In this document: piece after piece, positions 24,526-35,608 of the stretch
How the letters are laid out: the number at the start of each line of letters is the position of its first letter
Numbering within the stretch: the first letter of the stretch is position 1
Source: Chinchilla lanigera
Lineage: Eukaryota; Chordata; Mammalia; Rodentia; Chinchillidae
Reading direction: 5' to 3'
Assembly (NCBI RefSeq): GCF_000276665.1
Contig: NW_004955465.1
Span: 2,707,164-2,771,163, forward strand
Length of the DNA stretch: 64,000 nucleotides
Notes under the pieces: generated by a model
Databases searched by the model: none
Seen by the model: the letters and a program-made list of their open reading frames with translations, nothing else
What the model was told of the DNA's origin: nothing
Position numbers and translations under genes: made by a program

Positions 24526-25616
24526 TAAGGCTGATTTATTTTATATAATTTACTTGGGCACCAATGAAACCAACTGGAATCACTTCAGTGGGCCAAAGCA
24601 CCATGAACCCTCTAGAAAATATTGGTGGAAAATACTTAATGACCCGGTAATGTGAAATGACCCCAGATGTCTGTAATTAACATGGAAGAGTACAGATCTT
24701 CGTGGAAGTCAGAAAATGTCGAGGAGGCCAACAGGTGTGGCCTTCAGTGCCAGCCACCGTGCAAACAAGTGCTCCACAGGTTCCATTTCATCTTCATACT
24801 GCTGGAAGATGACATTTGTAGTCACAGGGCAGCGAATGATTAAACAGTTCCTTTGTACCAAGTAAGTGTGAACAGCTCCGCAAGGAAAAATCTGGCAGCT
24901 TGGTTTAGTGTTTCTTTGTTGGTTCATTTTGTTGTTGTTGTTGTTGTTTAAATAAGGGGGTTTTTCAAAGCACAGCAACCTTTTCCCTGTTTTGAAGAAA
25001 TATTGCCCTATGTTTTCATGCAGAAAAGTAAAAACTTTCAAAAGTTCCTGTGATGTCATTTAGCAATGTAGAAATAAAAAAAATCATCGAACAAGCAAAC
25101 GAAGATGTATCTGATAATGATTTCTGGCAGCATACTTGAAAGCTTAATAGAGGTATATATTTGTAATTCTAGAAGGATTCCACTTTGAAATCTGAGAGCT
25201 GTAATTCCCTAGTAAAGGCCAGTTGTTGGCAAGGGCTATTTTAATCTCTGAGCTGGGTGACACAGGAAATCATCTCCTGCTCACCTTAGCGGCGCTGTTA
25301 TCAGCATCCTCCCTAAAAGTGCAGAAGGGCAGATGTAGAAAGAGGGAAATAAAGACTTCTCCTCTTCCCAGAGAAAAGAGTTGGTATGTAAAAACATGGG
25401 ATGGGATACTAAAGTTGTGTAAGCTTCGGGGGAGAATTCCTCCTGCTCACCTTAGAGAATCATGCTCTGCTCCACACTGTGGGTACTTCTGGCTTGTCAA
25501 GAGTAATGGCCCTTTCCTGGGAGTGATTTGCTACCCAAGGGACTTTCAGAATGCCTGGAGACATTTCTGGAGACATTTTAGAAAATAGCACAGAAAACAG
25601 GCTCAGAAAATTAAGT

Positions 25617-25740
25617 TGTTGCTGGGTGTGGTGGCACATGCCTGTAATCCCAGCAGTCAGGAGGCTGAGGCAGGAGAATTGCTGGGAGTAAAGGCCAGCC
25701 TGAACTACATAGGGAAACTCTGTCTCAAAAAAGACAAAAT
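25617..25740 (+). repeat. B1 SINE
   Basis: 'gctgggtgtggtggcacatg', 'cctgtaatcccagcagtcag' and 'gaggctgaggcaggagaatt' through to 'aaactctgtctcaaaaaaga'. A complete B1-type 7SL-derived SINE, followed by an AT-rich (TTAA)-type low-complexity stretch to about 25775. Confidence 0.9.
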
Positions 25741-25789
25741 TAAGTAATTAACTAATTAATTAATTAGTTAATTGAATTGTTATCAAACC

Positions 25790-26812
25790 ATGGTCTATAA
25801 AAAGTAGACCGAGATCCAAGTATCAAACCTATGCAGAGACTGAGCGCTGTAACTCTTTATTATAGGAGAGTTTGAATGTTCATAGTTAGCAGCCTAAATG
25901 GCCACAGTGCTCCTGAAAAACAACAGTCACACCAAGAACCAGGAAGAAAATCACATCTTAATGATTAAAAAAAGACAGTCAACTAATGTGACACCAAGAT
26001 AAATCAGTTACTAAAGTTATCTGACAAATATTTTAAGATTAAAAAAAGCTTCAATGATAACTTATCTTAAAACAAGTGAAAAGCAGAGCATATCAGTGAA
26101 GAAGTGGCAACTACAAAGCCACCAATGGAAATTATATGAACTGAAAAATATAACAACAGAAATTAAATCCCTGAGCCACACAGGAAGAAGAGAGAGGACA
26201 GACTTAAAGAACTTTAAGATATGTTAAGGGAATTTATCCAGTCTGAAAATCAGAGATAACACAGATTTAAAACAAAATAAAAAGAGAGTCAATGGAATGT
26301 TAGACAGTAGCAAAGGGTTTTTAAAAAGTCATATCAACTGGAAGCCCACAATAAGGTTAGAAAAAGAGTGGGGTTAAAAGAGTATTTAAAAAAAACATAA
26401 TGGTTGAGCAGGGTGTGGTGGTGTGTATCTGTACTTCTCCCAGGAGGCTGAGACAGGAGGATCACAAGTTTGAGGCTAGCCTGGGCACCTTAGTGAGACC
26501 CTGCTTCAAGAAGTAAAATATGAAAAAAAAAATGGCTTTGAGGTATAGCTCAGTGGTGAAGTGCTTGCCTAACATGCATGAAGCCCTGGGTTCAATCTAT
26601 GGTATGGCAACAAAACAAAGCAGTAAAATAACTGAAAACTTCCAAAACTGGTGAAAGACATAAACCTACATGTTTAAGAAACTGAAAAATCTTCAGTATT
26701 GCAGACCAAATAAACCCAGAGCTCACCAAACTATAAGTGATCTTCTAAAGACTAAAGACAAAGTCTTGTAAACAGGATTTGAAGGGAGTGCCATGATGCC
26801 CAGTTTCAAAAA
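25790..26812 (+). mobile_element. L1 (old L1M type) ORF1-side fragment, split by a SINE
   Basis: A-rich, with 'cagtcaactaatgtgacacc', 'gaactgaaaaatataacaac' and 'agaaattaaatccctgag', continuing after the nested SINE with 'gaaagacataaacctacatg'. These match the 5' UTR/ORF1 side of old L1 elements in sense orientation. There is no open ORF1. Confidence 0.6.
26398..26635 (+). repeat. B1-dID composite SINE, complete, nested in L1
   Basis: A B1 unit ('agcagggtgtggtggtgtgt' to 'gtgagaccctgcttcaagaa') and an A-rich linker are followed by a dID unit ('gaggtatagctcagtggtga', 'gccctgggttcaatctatgg'). This is the clearest intact composite in the window and fixes the B1-then-dID order. Confidence 0.9.
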
Positions 26813-28571
26813 GACATTTCTAGGTAGATATTTTCTCTTTAATAACTTTTCTTTTTGATAATTTCATCAGGTCTCATGTAATTGAGGGATATACAAGCTA
26901 ACTCAGGCTAGAGATGTCCACTTGAAAATTCTGGAACATAGATACAAAAAAGTATGATTCAGGAAAGAGTAACAACTTATTGGACTGGTTGTTAAGAGAC
27001 CTGCATTCTGGCTATGGCCCCTGTATTAATAGCTGGTAACTCTGGGCAAATCCCTAAACTCGCTGAGCTTTAACTTTCTTATCTGAAAGATGAAGTTGAA
27101 CTAACTGACCTCAAATGGGTATTTTTTTCCCTGATCTAAACTCTTGAAATAATGTGAGTCAACTCCAAACTTGTAAACAGGAAGAGTTCTTTGGCCTTTC
27201 AGCCAAAAATGCACCCTCAGAACTACTGACAGAGAAGTCAGCTCCTCTGAGTCAGTCTCGGATCGCCATAGAGTGGTGCATCCCGCTGCAAAAACAACTT
27301 TGCACATCAAAGAGGAAGGCTGATCTGAATCAATTTTCCCATGCAACAAACAAAGCAGTGGGTGAAGACTGCTGTTATAGACTTTAAAAAACCCAACAAG
27401 CAAGTTCTGGGGCCTTTCAGCACTGGCTTAGTTTGGTTGCTGGAAACTCACACATGTTCTCACTGATCACTTTTCAGATGGGGCCTTTCCTGAAAGTTCT
27501 AGTTTTTAAAAAGCAGGGCACTCACAGTGGCCTCTAAGAAAAATGAGTGCTCTTGGGTGGGGTAGAAGTAACCCCATGGTGAAACATTTCAGTTCCAGCC
27601 AGTGGACATAGGTTCCTAAGGGTGCAGAGTCCGCAGGCAGGGAGATCCAGCTGAACTAGGTATTGGACTTCAATTAGCTATTGGATACACTTTTCATTAT
27701 TTCTAGATTCCACCTTTTATTGGGGAGAGCTACTTCAGAAGGCAGTGCAGGGGATATTGGTTCAGAGGCAACAGGGTTTGTAGGGGAATTACAAACAGCA
27801 CTGAACAATCAGGGTGTAATATGAGGAAATCAGAGAGAAAGAGACCCCCAGGTAAATATTAAGAATGCCGCAGTGCCAGAATTAACACATGCAGACAATG
27901 AATCCTCATTAGGCTCTATAACTTACCAGCTATGGGAGCCTGCTGAGTGCATGGAGCTGTCTCAGACAACCCTGGGGGACTGCACAGTCCCACTGGCTGT
28001 GTCAGTTAGTGCTCCTCTAGGAAGAGGGGCTCCCTCAGGTGGAGCTCAGTGGTGGAACTGGTTACCATAAGAAGGTGGAGTTAAATGAACACCTGAAACC
28101 ATAGAGGTACAAAGGGACTGAACCATTTCAAAGGGGCTCTGCAGGTTAGGAGGGTAAGGGGGAAAAGGACAAGTCTTGCCAGTGTTCCTGGCTTTGAAGC
28201 TTAAAGTTATTGGGGTTCATTGGATAGTAGTTTGTTTAGCACAGCGGCTAAACAGAGACCAGGCCTGTCCCTCAGGCCTGAATGAAATCACATTCCTGCA
28301 GACTTGTCCTGGACCCTGACTTGAAGTATTCTGCTATACTGTCCTCGTTTCCACCTCAGCACTGCATTCCCTACCCACAGCAGTCACGAGGAGAGTGCTC
28401 CACACCCTCCCTGGGGCTGGCTCTGAGTGTGCAGGGTGTGGATATGCACCTGTGTGGACCGGGGGCTCCCTGCCAGTCCCTTCAGAGCCTGGCCAAGTGT
28501 CCCTTTAGCTCAGCTCATCTGCTCTTGGGAGGTGAAATAATCCTTGCAATTCCTTGCAATTCCTTGAGCCA
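26813..28571. other. Mostly unique non-coding sequence
   Basis: Apart from the MIR at 27000-27110, no repeat or exon was recognised. The frames at 27101-27403 and 28282-28602 show no family signature. A tiny tandem run of 'ttccttgcaa' units lies at about 28541-28566. Confidence 0.45.
27000..27110 (-). repeat. MIR SINE
   Basis: 'taactctgggcaaatcccta', 'agctttaactttcttatctg' and 'aaagatgaagttg' are the reverse complement of the MIR core. Confidence 0.55.
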
Positions 28572-28941
28572 CTCTGTACCAGCCAGCTTTCCATCTCTGT
28601 GACAAAATACCTGAGCTGATCAACTTGAAGCAGGAAAAGCTCATTTGAGCTCATGTTTTCGGTCCGTGGTGACTTGATCGCATTGTTTGGGCCTGTGCTG
28701 ATGCAGTAGCTCATGGCAGGAAGGTGTGACAGAGAAGACTCCCCTCTGCATGGTAGCCAGGGAGCAAAGGGAAAGCAGAGGTGCAGGGTGCCCAAATCCC
28801 CTTCTGGGCACGCCCCCAGAAACCGAATGTCCTCCTGCCTGACTCTACTTCTTAAAGTTCCCCTACTTTTCAACAGTACCAGAGGCTGACAATGAAGTCT
28901 TTACCACCTGCACCCTTGGGGGACCTTTAAGATCAAAACCT
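28572..28941 (-). mobile_element. MaLR-class LTR
   Basis: 'atctctgtgacaaaatacct', 'agcaggaaaagctcatttga' and 'gcagtagctcatggcaggaa' run in reverse-complement MaLR LTR order and end 'aagatcaaaacct'. Confidence 0.7.
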
Positions 28942-29269
28942 CATGAGGCGGGGGGCTGACCAGGCCTGGTTCACACTGTGCAGGTAGGCTCAGGCTCCAG
29001 CCAGGTTGCATGAGTCCTCGCTCTTTGTGCTTTATCACCCAGTGACTGGCCCAGGAATGGGTTACATCTGTACTGGGCAAGACTATTATGCGTGCTGGTG
29101 GCCATGGCAGCTATAGTCACTGGGAATATTTTAATCTTCATCTTCTGCATGACATCTGGAGTTTCCCATGATGCATTCAATGCACCCATCTTCAGCTCAA
29201 TCTTTCATGTGTATAAAATGACAGAATAATGTGCAGGATAATTTAGGCTCCATTAGTACTTTATGCACG

Positions 29270-29460
29270 CCTCTATTACAGAACTTATCACATCATGCTA
29301 TAATTTTTTGTTTACATATCTGTCTTTGCCACTTGGTTTTGAGTTCCTCCAGGGCTTTGGTTCTGACTTCATTGTCCTAGCATTCTACCTCCTCCTCTGA
29401 GCCCAGCATGTTCTGAGCATAGTAGGGTTTTTCATTAATGAGCTGTCTTTGTAGTAAAGC
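29270..29460 (+). repeat. L2 LINE 3' end
   Basis: 'acagaacttatcacatcatg', 'gtttacatatctgtctttgc', 'gttcctccagggctttggtt' and 'ctgagcatagtagggttttt' follow the L2 3' end in sense order. Confidence 0.55.
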
Positions 29461-29509
29461 TCAGGAGACTGGTACACCTAGTACACAAATATTCATTAAC
29501 TCAACACAT

Positions 29510-30572
29510 ACATTTATTATGATTATTGAATTTTGAATTCATAAATACAAATTGTATACATTTATGGTGTACAACATGGTGTTTTGAAATATGTATGCAT
29601 TGTGGAATGACTTAAGCAAGCTAATTAATCTATGCTTTACTTCACACATTTAATTTTTATGGTGTGGACACTTAAAATCTACCTGCTTAGTAGTTTTCAA
29701 GAACTCAGTTGAACTGTTATTAACTGTGTTCACTTTGATACAGAGTCTCCATGACATACAGTAATTGATCTCCTGACCTAATTGCCCCTTTCAAACTGAA
29801 ACTTCACATCCTCTAACCAACTTCCATCAGCCCACCTTCACTGCCGGCCCCGTGTAACTGACACTGTATTCTCTGCTTCTGTATATTTGGCTTTTTGAAG
29901 ATTCCTAACGTAAGTGAAATCATACAGTATTTGCCTTCCTGTGCCCATCTTATTTTACTTTGCAGAGTATCTTCCCGCTACATTTACACTGTAAATGGAA
30001 AACTTATTTTAAAAGCTGAGTACTGTACCAGTCTGCAGATGATATACAACAGTTTCTTCATTCACCCAAAGATGAACCCAAAGGAGGGCTCCACATCATA
30101 GCTGTTGTGGTTTTTTGGTTTTTTGGTTTTTTTTTTTTTCTGGTACCAGGAATTGAACTCACGACCTTGCGCTTGCCAGGCAGGCGCTGTGCTGCTGAGC
30201 TAAATCCCCAGCCCCCATTGTAGCTGCTGCGAATGACGCTGTGATAAGCATTGGGAGTAGGGTTATCTCTTTGATGTATTGATTTCGTTTCCTTTGGGTG
30301 TATATGCAGCAGTGAGGTTGCTGGACCATGAGGTAGTTTTACTTTTAATTTTTTGAAAGACCTCTATTTTGTTTTGCAGACTAGCTTTACTAATTTCCAT
30401 CCCAACATCGTGTTCCAGTGTTCCCTTTTCTCCGCATCCTCCTCAACACTTCTTAATAGTAGCCGTTGTGGTAGCAGTAATGTCTCATCATGGTATTATC
30501 TGGCATTGTCTTGATGGTTAATACTGTCAAACATTTTTTGATATACCTGTTAGTCATTCGTATATCTTCTTT
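29510..30572 (-). mobile_element. L1 (old L1M type) 3' region, split by an ID SINE
   Basis: The reverse complement of an old L1 3' region: 'tttatggtgtacaacatggt', 'gtggaatgacttaagcaagc', 'cacttaaaatctacctgctt', 'ctctgcttctgtatatttgg', then after the SINE 'tatctctttgatgtattgat', 'tttcctttgggtgtatatgc' and 'gttgctggaccatgaggtag'. Confidence 0.8.
30104..30215 (-). repeat. ID SINE nested in L1
   Basis: A T-rich tail and reverse-complement ID unit ending 'gagctaaatccccagccccc'. It interrupts the L1, with diverged flanking repeats (about 'catagctgttg' and 'cattgtagctgctg'). Confidence 0.9.
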
Positions 30573-30794
30573 TGAAAAACATCTACAGTAATACCTCAGC
30601 TCACCAGTGCTTCTATTTGTAAATAAAAGCATTTGGCAGAATTCTGCTTTCGTTTGCAAATTCCACGTTGAGTGACACAGAGGACCAGGGCATCCTCCCA
30701 ACAAACTCAAATGTACCGTCTTCCCCAAAATTGTAAAATAAATTAAGTTTGTCAATCAAGACATCACTATATTTAGATCCTTTGTGCATTTTTA

Positions 30795-31136
30795 TTTGAG
30801 TGCTTTATTCTCTTACTGAACAGATAGTTATGAAATACAGACTTTGTGCCCAGCAGTCTTCCAAGCTCTAGAAATTCAAATGTAGCATCCATCAGTCCTA
30901 CGAGATAGTTGCATTTGAAGAAGGTGAATTCCTCATTACCATGCAAATTGCAGAGATGCACAGGGTATTAAGGAAGATGTGAGAGGGCTTTTAAATATAG
31001 CCCAGCTAAGGGGAGCCTCAGGAAATGGTTCCTAGAGAAGAAAATTGCTGGGCTGCATTTTGGAGATGATTGTGAGGTAACTTGTCAGGCTTGCTGAGCA
31101 AGCCCACCACGGAGAGGAGACAGGAGGAGTAAGGTG

Positions 31137-31190
<54 letters not shown>

Positions 31191-31990
31191 GGGTGGTAGT
31201 AACCTGGCCAATGTGGTTGGTGATATTGTCATTTTGGTGTCATCAGGGGAATGTTGAGTGTGAGAAAAAGATGAAGCTGGACAGAGTACCACAGACAGGT
31301 GGCAGAGGGCAGTTTATGGCAAGCTATGGACTCAGAGATCATGCTGTAGGTGACATTGCTGTAGTAAATGGACATAAGCTAAGGACAAGCTGACACTAGA
31401 AAGCATTGCCCCCTGACCTTGTGAAGAAAAGAATGAGAAATAAAACCAGAGTTTGGACAGCCAGTTGGAAGAGCATTGCAATGACACTGGTGAGAGACGC
31501 AGGAGACACGACCCAGGGAAGCTATGGAAGGGTTGGAGAGAAGGAGACGGGTTTGAGCCTCACTTGGGAGATGACCGGTGGGACTCGGTGTTAGTGGGCA
31601 GTGGGGAGTAAAGGACAGTGAGGAGACAGGAGAGCCGCCCATGAGAATGACGGTGCCTTCATCCAAGATGGCATAGACGAGAGGGGTCTGACTTGGGGGA
31701 AGGAAGTGAGGTTTTCTTAGACCTGTTGAGTCTGAGGTGTGTCTGGCTTACTCTTAACAGCAGGTAGCTGAAGACAAGTTCGAAGCTTGGAGGGGTGGGG
31801 AGAGAGGGCCTGATCTAGAGGTGTAGAATTTGACGTATCAAAGGAGGCAGTAGGAACCACGATGGTGGCTCCCGTGACCGGGGTGAGTATGCGGTATGGA
31901 AAGGGGACTCTGCTCCCTGGGAAGCATGACACAAGGCCGGCAAAGAAAGACAAGAGGAGCCCACCGAAGAGCCTGGGAAGAAGAGAAGGA
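30795..31990 (-). mobile_element. L2 LINE, long diverged copy with a (GT)n expansion
   Basis: It starts with a reverse-complement L2 3' end ('gactttgtgcccagcagtct'). It continues into sequence colinear with L2 ORF2 antisense: 'cagccagttggaagagcatt', 'gacctgttgagtctgaggtg', 'ttggaggggtggggagagag'. The reverse transcriptase frame is destroyed. The frames at 31717-32136 and 31862-32122 are by-products of this old repeat. Confidence 0.55.
31139..31189. repeat. (GT)n microsatellite
   Basis: About 25 uninterrupted GT units inside the old L2 copy. Confidence 0.97.
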
Positions 31991-32139
31991 GTGATTGGCT
32001 GTGCTGGGGAGCCAGTGGGCTCGCCCATGGGGGCAGCTACCCTGACCTCCCAACGCCACCTCCCATGGTACTGTCTCTTCCAGCCAGTCTGCTGTGTGTG
32101 TCCTTCACAGAAACTTCCATAATTATAAATTAGCACTGA

Positions 32140-32290
32140 TTTTGCCCTTATCTACCCTCTATCTCCCCTGCTAGAATGTAAACTCCAGAAAGCCAAGGAG
32201 TGGCTCTCTCTTATTCCTTGGGAAATCCCCTTAACGTAATAAATGTCTAGCAGATAGTAGTTGTTCAGTAAATATTTGGGAAATTAAATA
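32140..32290 (+). repeat. L2 LINE 3' end
   Basis: 'ctgctagaatgtaaactcca' and 'gtagttgttcagtaaatatt' are the L2 3' tail in sense orientation. Confidence 0.7.
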
Positions 32291-32734
32291 AGGAAGTTCC
32301 AGGGTCCTAGAGTGTTGTAAAGACAGTTGCAATCAAATTACCTGTGTAATGTTCTAAATATAAAGTGTGCTTCTGCTTATACTTGTAGTGTTTCTTCTGA
32401 AAAAAATTCTGCCCTAAGGTTCTCACTTATTTCAAGGCATTAAGAAATTTCTTCTATTTCTCCTCAATAAGACATGAGGCTTCTGCATTATTGAAGAGAT
32501 GAAAAAGGCAAAGAGCAGGCTCAGTATGCATTAGTTAATGGTACTGTGTTCCATGTGGTGACAGTCACCGTTTCCCAAAGCTCCTGGTCTCAGGAGAGGA
32601 AATAGAGGCCAAATCACTCTTGAAAATGTATCTGGTTGTTCAACCAGGAATACAAGTTATGATGGGAATATAGTCACAGTGGAGAGCTTGCCATACTTTT
32701 AGCAATACTTTTGTGGAAAGTTTTATAAGACAAT

Positions 32735-32925
32735 GTAGCTGAGTGTGGTAGTGCATATATATAATCCCAACACTCTGGAAGGCTGAGACAGTAAGATTGC
32801 AAGTAATGAGACCCTGTCTCAAAATTAAAAATTAAAGTAAAATAAAATTTATAAAGGGCTATGGAATCCATCTCAGTGTGAAGGCCTGGATTCAGTTCCC
32901 CCGTACAGAAAAAAAAGGGAGATAA
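32735..32925 (+). repeat. B1-dID composite SINE, diverged
   Basis: B1 unit ('gctgagtgtggtagtgcata', 'aatgagaccctgtctcaaaa'), an A-rich linker, then a dID unit ('ctcagtgtgaaggcctggat', 'tcagttcccccgtacag'). Confidence 0.75.
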
Positions 32926-33449
32926 TGAGTTTAGAATTTACATACATTTTATATACAAATCTCCCTATGCATCTATTATTTGTTACTATTTATTAAAATG
33001 CTGAAAATTAACTGGATTCCAATGTCAAACACTGAATCTCTTACAAATAAATTTGAATATCAAATGAACATTTAGGAAAGGTCTCATCTGTGGGCTTTGG
33101 GGTAGGTACAGGGAAGAATTGTAGGTGGTGGAAAGCCAGGCTCCATGATTGGACACCCATTTCAGAGATGTGGTTCCTTCCCATCCCTTCTTTCCCATCT
33201 TTGCCTCAGTCTTTACCCTGTAACTTATGCTGAAGACTTTTGAATAAAGGAAGAAAAATCTCTAAATCTGTAACGATGTCTAAAATGGGGGCATGCCATA
33301 GTGTATCAGGCATGCACCAGATCTCAACACTTCTGATTCTGTTCTGAGAGAATTTTCTGATGGTGATAAGGAAGGACAGGGAGTGGGAGGGGAGGATATT
33401 GAAAAGGGAGCTCACAGTGTTCCTCTGTAGTTAGGTACATTGGTTACAC

Positions 33450-33620
33450 ATAAGGGCTGCAGTTCAGTGTCTTGATCAGCTGTTGAACACATCCTTCCAG
33501 CGGCCAGGCTTGCTCATCTGACAATGAAGATAACAACTCGCTAACCTCAGTGGTGTTTCAAGGCTCAGGTGAGTAAATGTATGTGAGGCCCTTGGAGCAA
33601 TGTCAGGCAAACACTTAGTG
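33450..33620 (-). repeat. Probable MIR SINE
   Basis: 'ctcatctgacaatgaagata', 'aaggctcaggtgagtaaatg' and 'atgtcaggcaaacacttagt' fit the reverse-complement MIR order weakly. Confidence 0.4.
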
Positions 33621-33727
33621 CCATCAACCTATTAGCTGCCACTATTATTTGTCGTTTTAGCCTAGACTGTGGTGTTTTGTACAGCGTTATATCACCCATG
33701 TTCCAGTAGTTCTGCCTTTGGAAATGA

Positions 33728-34028
33728 TTTGCTGTAATCTGAGTGTTTGTGTCCAGGGCTTTGGGGAGGTGATTAGGTGACCAGAGATGAACCCTTGTGT
33801 ATGAAATTCTTGCCCTTATAAAAGAGACCCAAGGGAGCTTGTTGGTCTCTTTCTGATGGGAGGACACAGTGAGAAAATGGCCATGAATCAGAAATCAGGT
33901 CCTCAGCAGACACTAAACCTGCCTTGGTCTTGGAGCTCCAACCTCTAGAAGTATGGGAAATTCATTTCTGTTGTTTTATAAGCCACTCAGAGTGCAGTGT
34001 TTTGTTGTAGGAGCCCCAACAGACTAAC
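33728..34028 (+). mobile_element. MLT1-type MaLR LTR
   Basis: 'atctgagtgtttgtgtccag', 'tggggaggtgattaggtgac', 'cttgcccttataaaagagac' and 'aaatcaggtcctcagcagac' run in MLT1 order and end 'ccaacagactaact'. It lies about 1 kb upstream of ADTRP exon 1. Its TATAAA-like 'ttataaaaga' is the usual LTR promoter-type motif. Confidence 0.8.
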
Positions 34029-34899
34029 TCATGGTTACCATGCAAACAGTCCCTGGACTGTCAGGAGATAGGTTTCTTTCTGTTTTTGCGTTGCTGTCCT
34101 TGTTTACCCTGTGGCTCTTTCTCCAGTTCCTAAGAGCCCTGTTGAAATCATCAGTGGCCCCAATGGCAGACTTATATCACTGTGTTGGGAGACTTTTTCT
34201 GAAGAATTTGCTCAACCCTATACAACTCAGTTGCCTGGGGAAACCAGCTGGTGATGTCACAAGGCGTCCCACTTCCAGTTCTCCCCTGGTGCCCTTTTGT
34301 TGAGGCTGAAGCAGGGCTCAGTCCTACGCTTGCCCAGCCTGGCCATGTCTCTTCCCCACCAGGATGGCGCCGAGACCCTGTCTCTCTTCCGGTACCACCT
34401 GCACTCAGGTATGTGGGCACTAGAGCCACAGAGTTCTTCCTCACTTCTGCCCTCTGAGCACAGAAATGCCTGTGGAAATAGCGTCAGGTTAAACTTGGGA
34501 AGCCCTTCCTTCTCTAGGGCCAAGGTGTAAAACTACAACAGAAAGAAAAAGAAAAGTCCTTGGGCCTGGAGGGCCAAAGGTTGTTTCAGAAATCTCAGGA
34601 GCAGATCCCTACCTTTCTTCCTAGCCTAGACACACCCAATAGTCTCCACCTCCTGCCTTATCAACCTGCTACTCATTCTCTCAAGAGATGGTACTGGAAT
34701 TTCATGTTCTGCTCCACTGAAAAGACAGTAGGACCATGGCAGTATTTTACTAGATTTTGTGGGTATTTCATAATAGGCTCTTTTAACCATGCCACTGCCC
34801 CAGTGCTCTAGTCAAACAGTGCAAAGTGCACCCTTGCTTCATACCTTCTTCAAAGCTTACCATTGGAACAAGTGCAATCTGCAGATTATCTACCATTAT

Positions 34900-35088
34900 C
34901 TAAATATGATAATAATCCTTTCTCTCACCTTGGAAAAGCACCTAAGAGAGAAGCAAAATCCAGCCCATGTGGGAACTCTCACTCCCAAAGGGGTGTGTTT
35001 TTCAGCTCTCGGGACTGTGTAGCACTCGAGCTGTGACTATAGAAGAGAGGAGCCGACTGGACATATCCACAGCATGCTGGGCAGAGCC
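34900..35088 (+). promoter_or_regulatory. ADTRP proximal 5' flank / likely 5' UTR
   Basis: This is the sequence directly upstream of the ADTRP start codon. No convincing TATA box, initiator or CpG island is visible. The transcription start cannot be placed from sequence alone, and an upstream non-coding first exon is possible. An in-frame stop at 35020-35022 and a weak-context ATG at 35074 are the only translational landmarks. Confidence 0.3.
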
Positions 35089-35223
35089 ATGGTGAGGACT
35101 GCTACGTGTGTGTACCACTTCATTCTTTTGAACTGGTATATCTTCCTCAATTATTACGTCCCACAGCAAGGGACTATCTTCCAAGGCGGTGCGCAGTCAA
35201 AGTACTTGACACTCCTCAATCTG
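35089..35223 (+). CDS. ADTRP: ADTRP coding exon 1 (residues 1-45)
   Basis: ADTRP is a multi-pass membrane protein of the AIG1/FAR-17a family. Members hydrolyse fatty-acid esters of hydroxy fatty acids through an intramembrane Thr/His pair; ADTRP also raises TFPI activity in endothelial cells. The exon encodes MVRTATCVYH, a hydrophobic first membrane segment (about residues 8-24, with WYIFLNYY), a short polar loop and SKYLTLLNL. This follows mammalian ADTRP residue by residue apart from a loop about 6 residues shorter than the human one. The catalytic threonine (human Thr47) corresponds to Thr41, in YLTLLN. The start at 35089 has a strong Kozak context (gccATGg) and aligns with the family start. 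An in-frame ATG at 35074 would add MLGRA, and an in-frame TAG at 35020-35022 closes the frame upstream. The exon ends at CTG before donor gtgagt, in phase 0. Confidence 0.93.
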
Positions 35224-35400
35224 GTGAGTCTATAAGATCGTTGGGGAACCAGTATATTTGTAGTATCAGTGCTTGTCCATGTATCACCTTTGCATTTTAT
35301 TCAATACAAAATTCTGTTATTTGTCATCCTTTAACATTGGTGAGTTTTGCTTGCTTCCTAAACAGTGTGCACTGAGAAACCAGTTTAGAAGCTATCTGTG

Positions 35401-35608
35401 GGGGCTGGAGATTTAGCTCAACGGCACAGCGCCTGCCTGGCAAGTGCAAGGTCGTGAGTTCAGTTCCCAGTACAGGAAAAAAACCAAAACCAAAANNNNN
35501 NNNNNNNNNNNNNNNNNNNNNNNNNNNNNNNNNNNNNNNNNNNNNNNNNNNNNNNNNNNNNNNNNNNNNNNNNNNNNNNNNNNNNNNNNNNNNNNAAGAA
35601 GAAGAAGA
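35401..35608 (+). repeat. ID SINE with assembly gap in its tail
   Basis: A sense ID unit ('ctggagatttagctcaacgg' to 'gagttcagttcccagtacag'), an A-rich tail, 100 N and (AAG)n. A perfect 15-bp target duplication, agaagctatctgtgg, brackets the whole at 35387-35401 and 35609-35623, so the gap is internal to this one insertion. Confidence 0.95.
35496..35595. other. Assembly gap (100 N)
   Basis: A run of exactly 100 N, a conventional placeholder length, sits in ADTRP intron 1 within the A-rich tail of an ID SINE. It is flanked by 'aaaccaaaaccaaaa' on the left and an (AAG)n run on the right. The real missing length is unknown. Confidence 0.99.
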
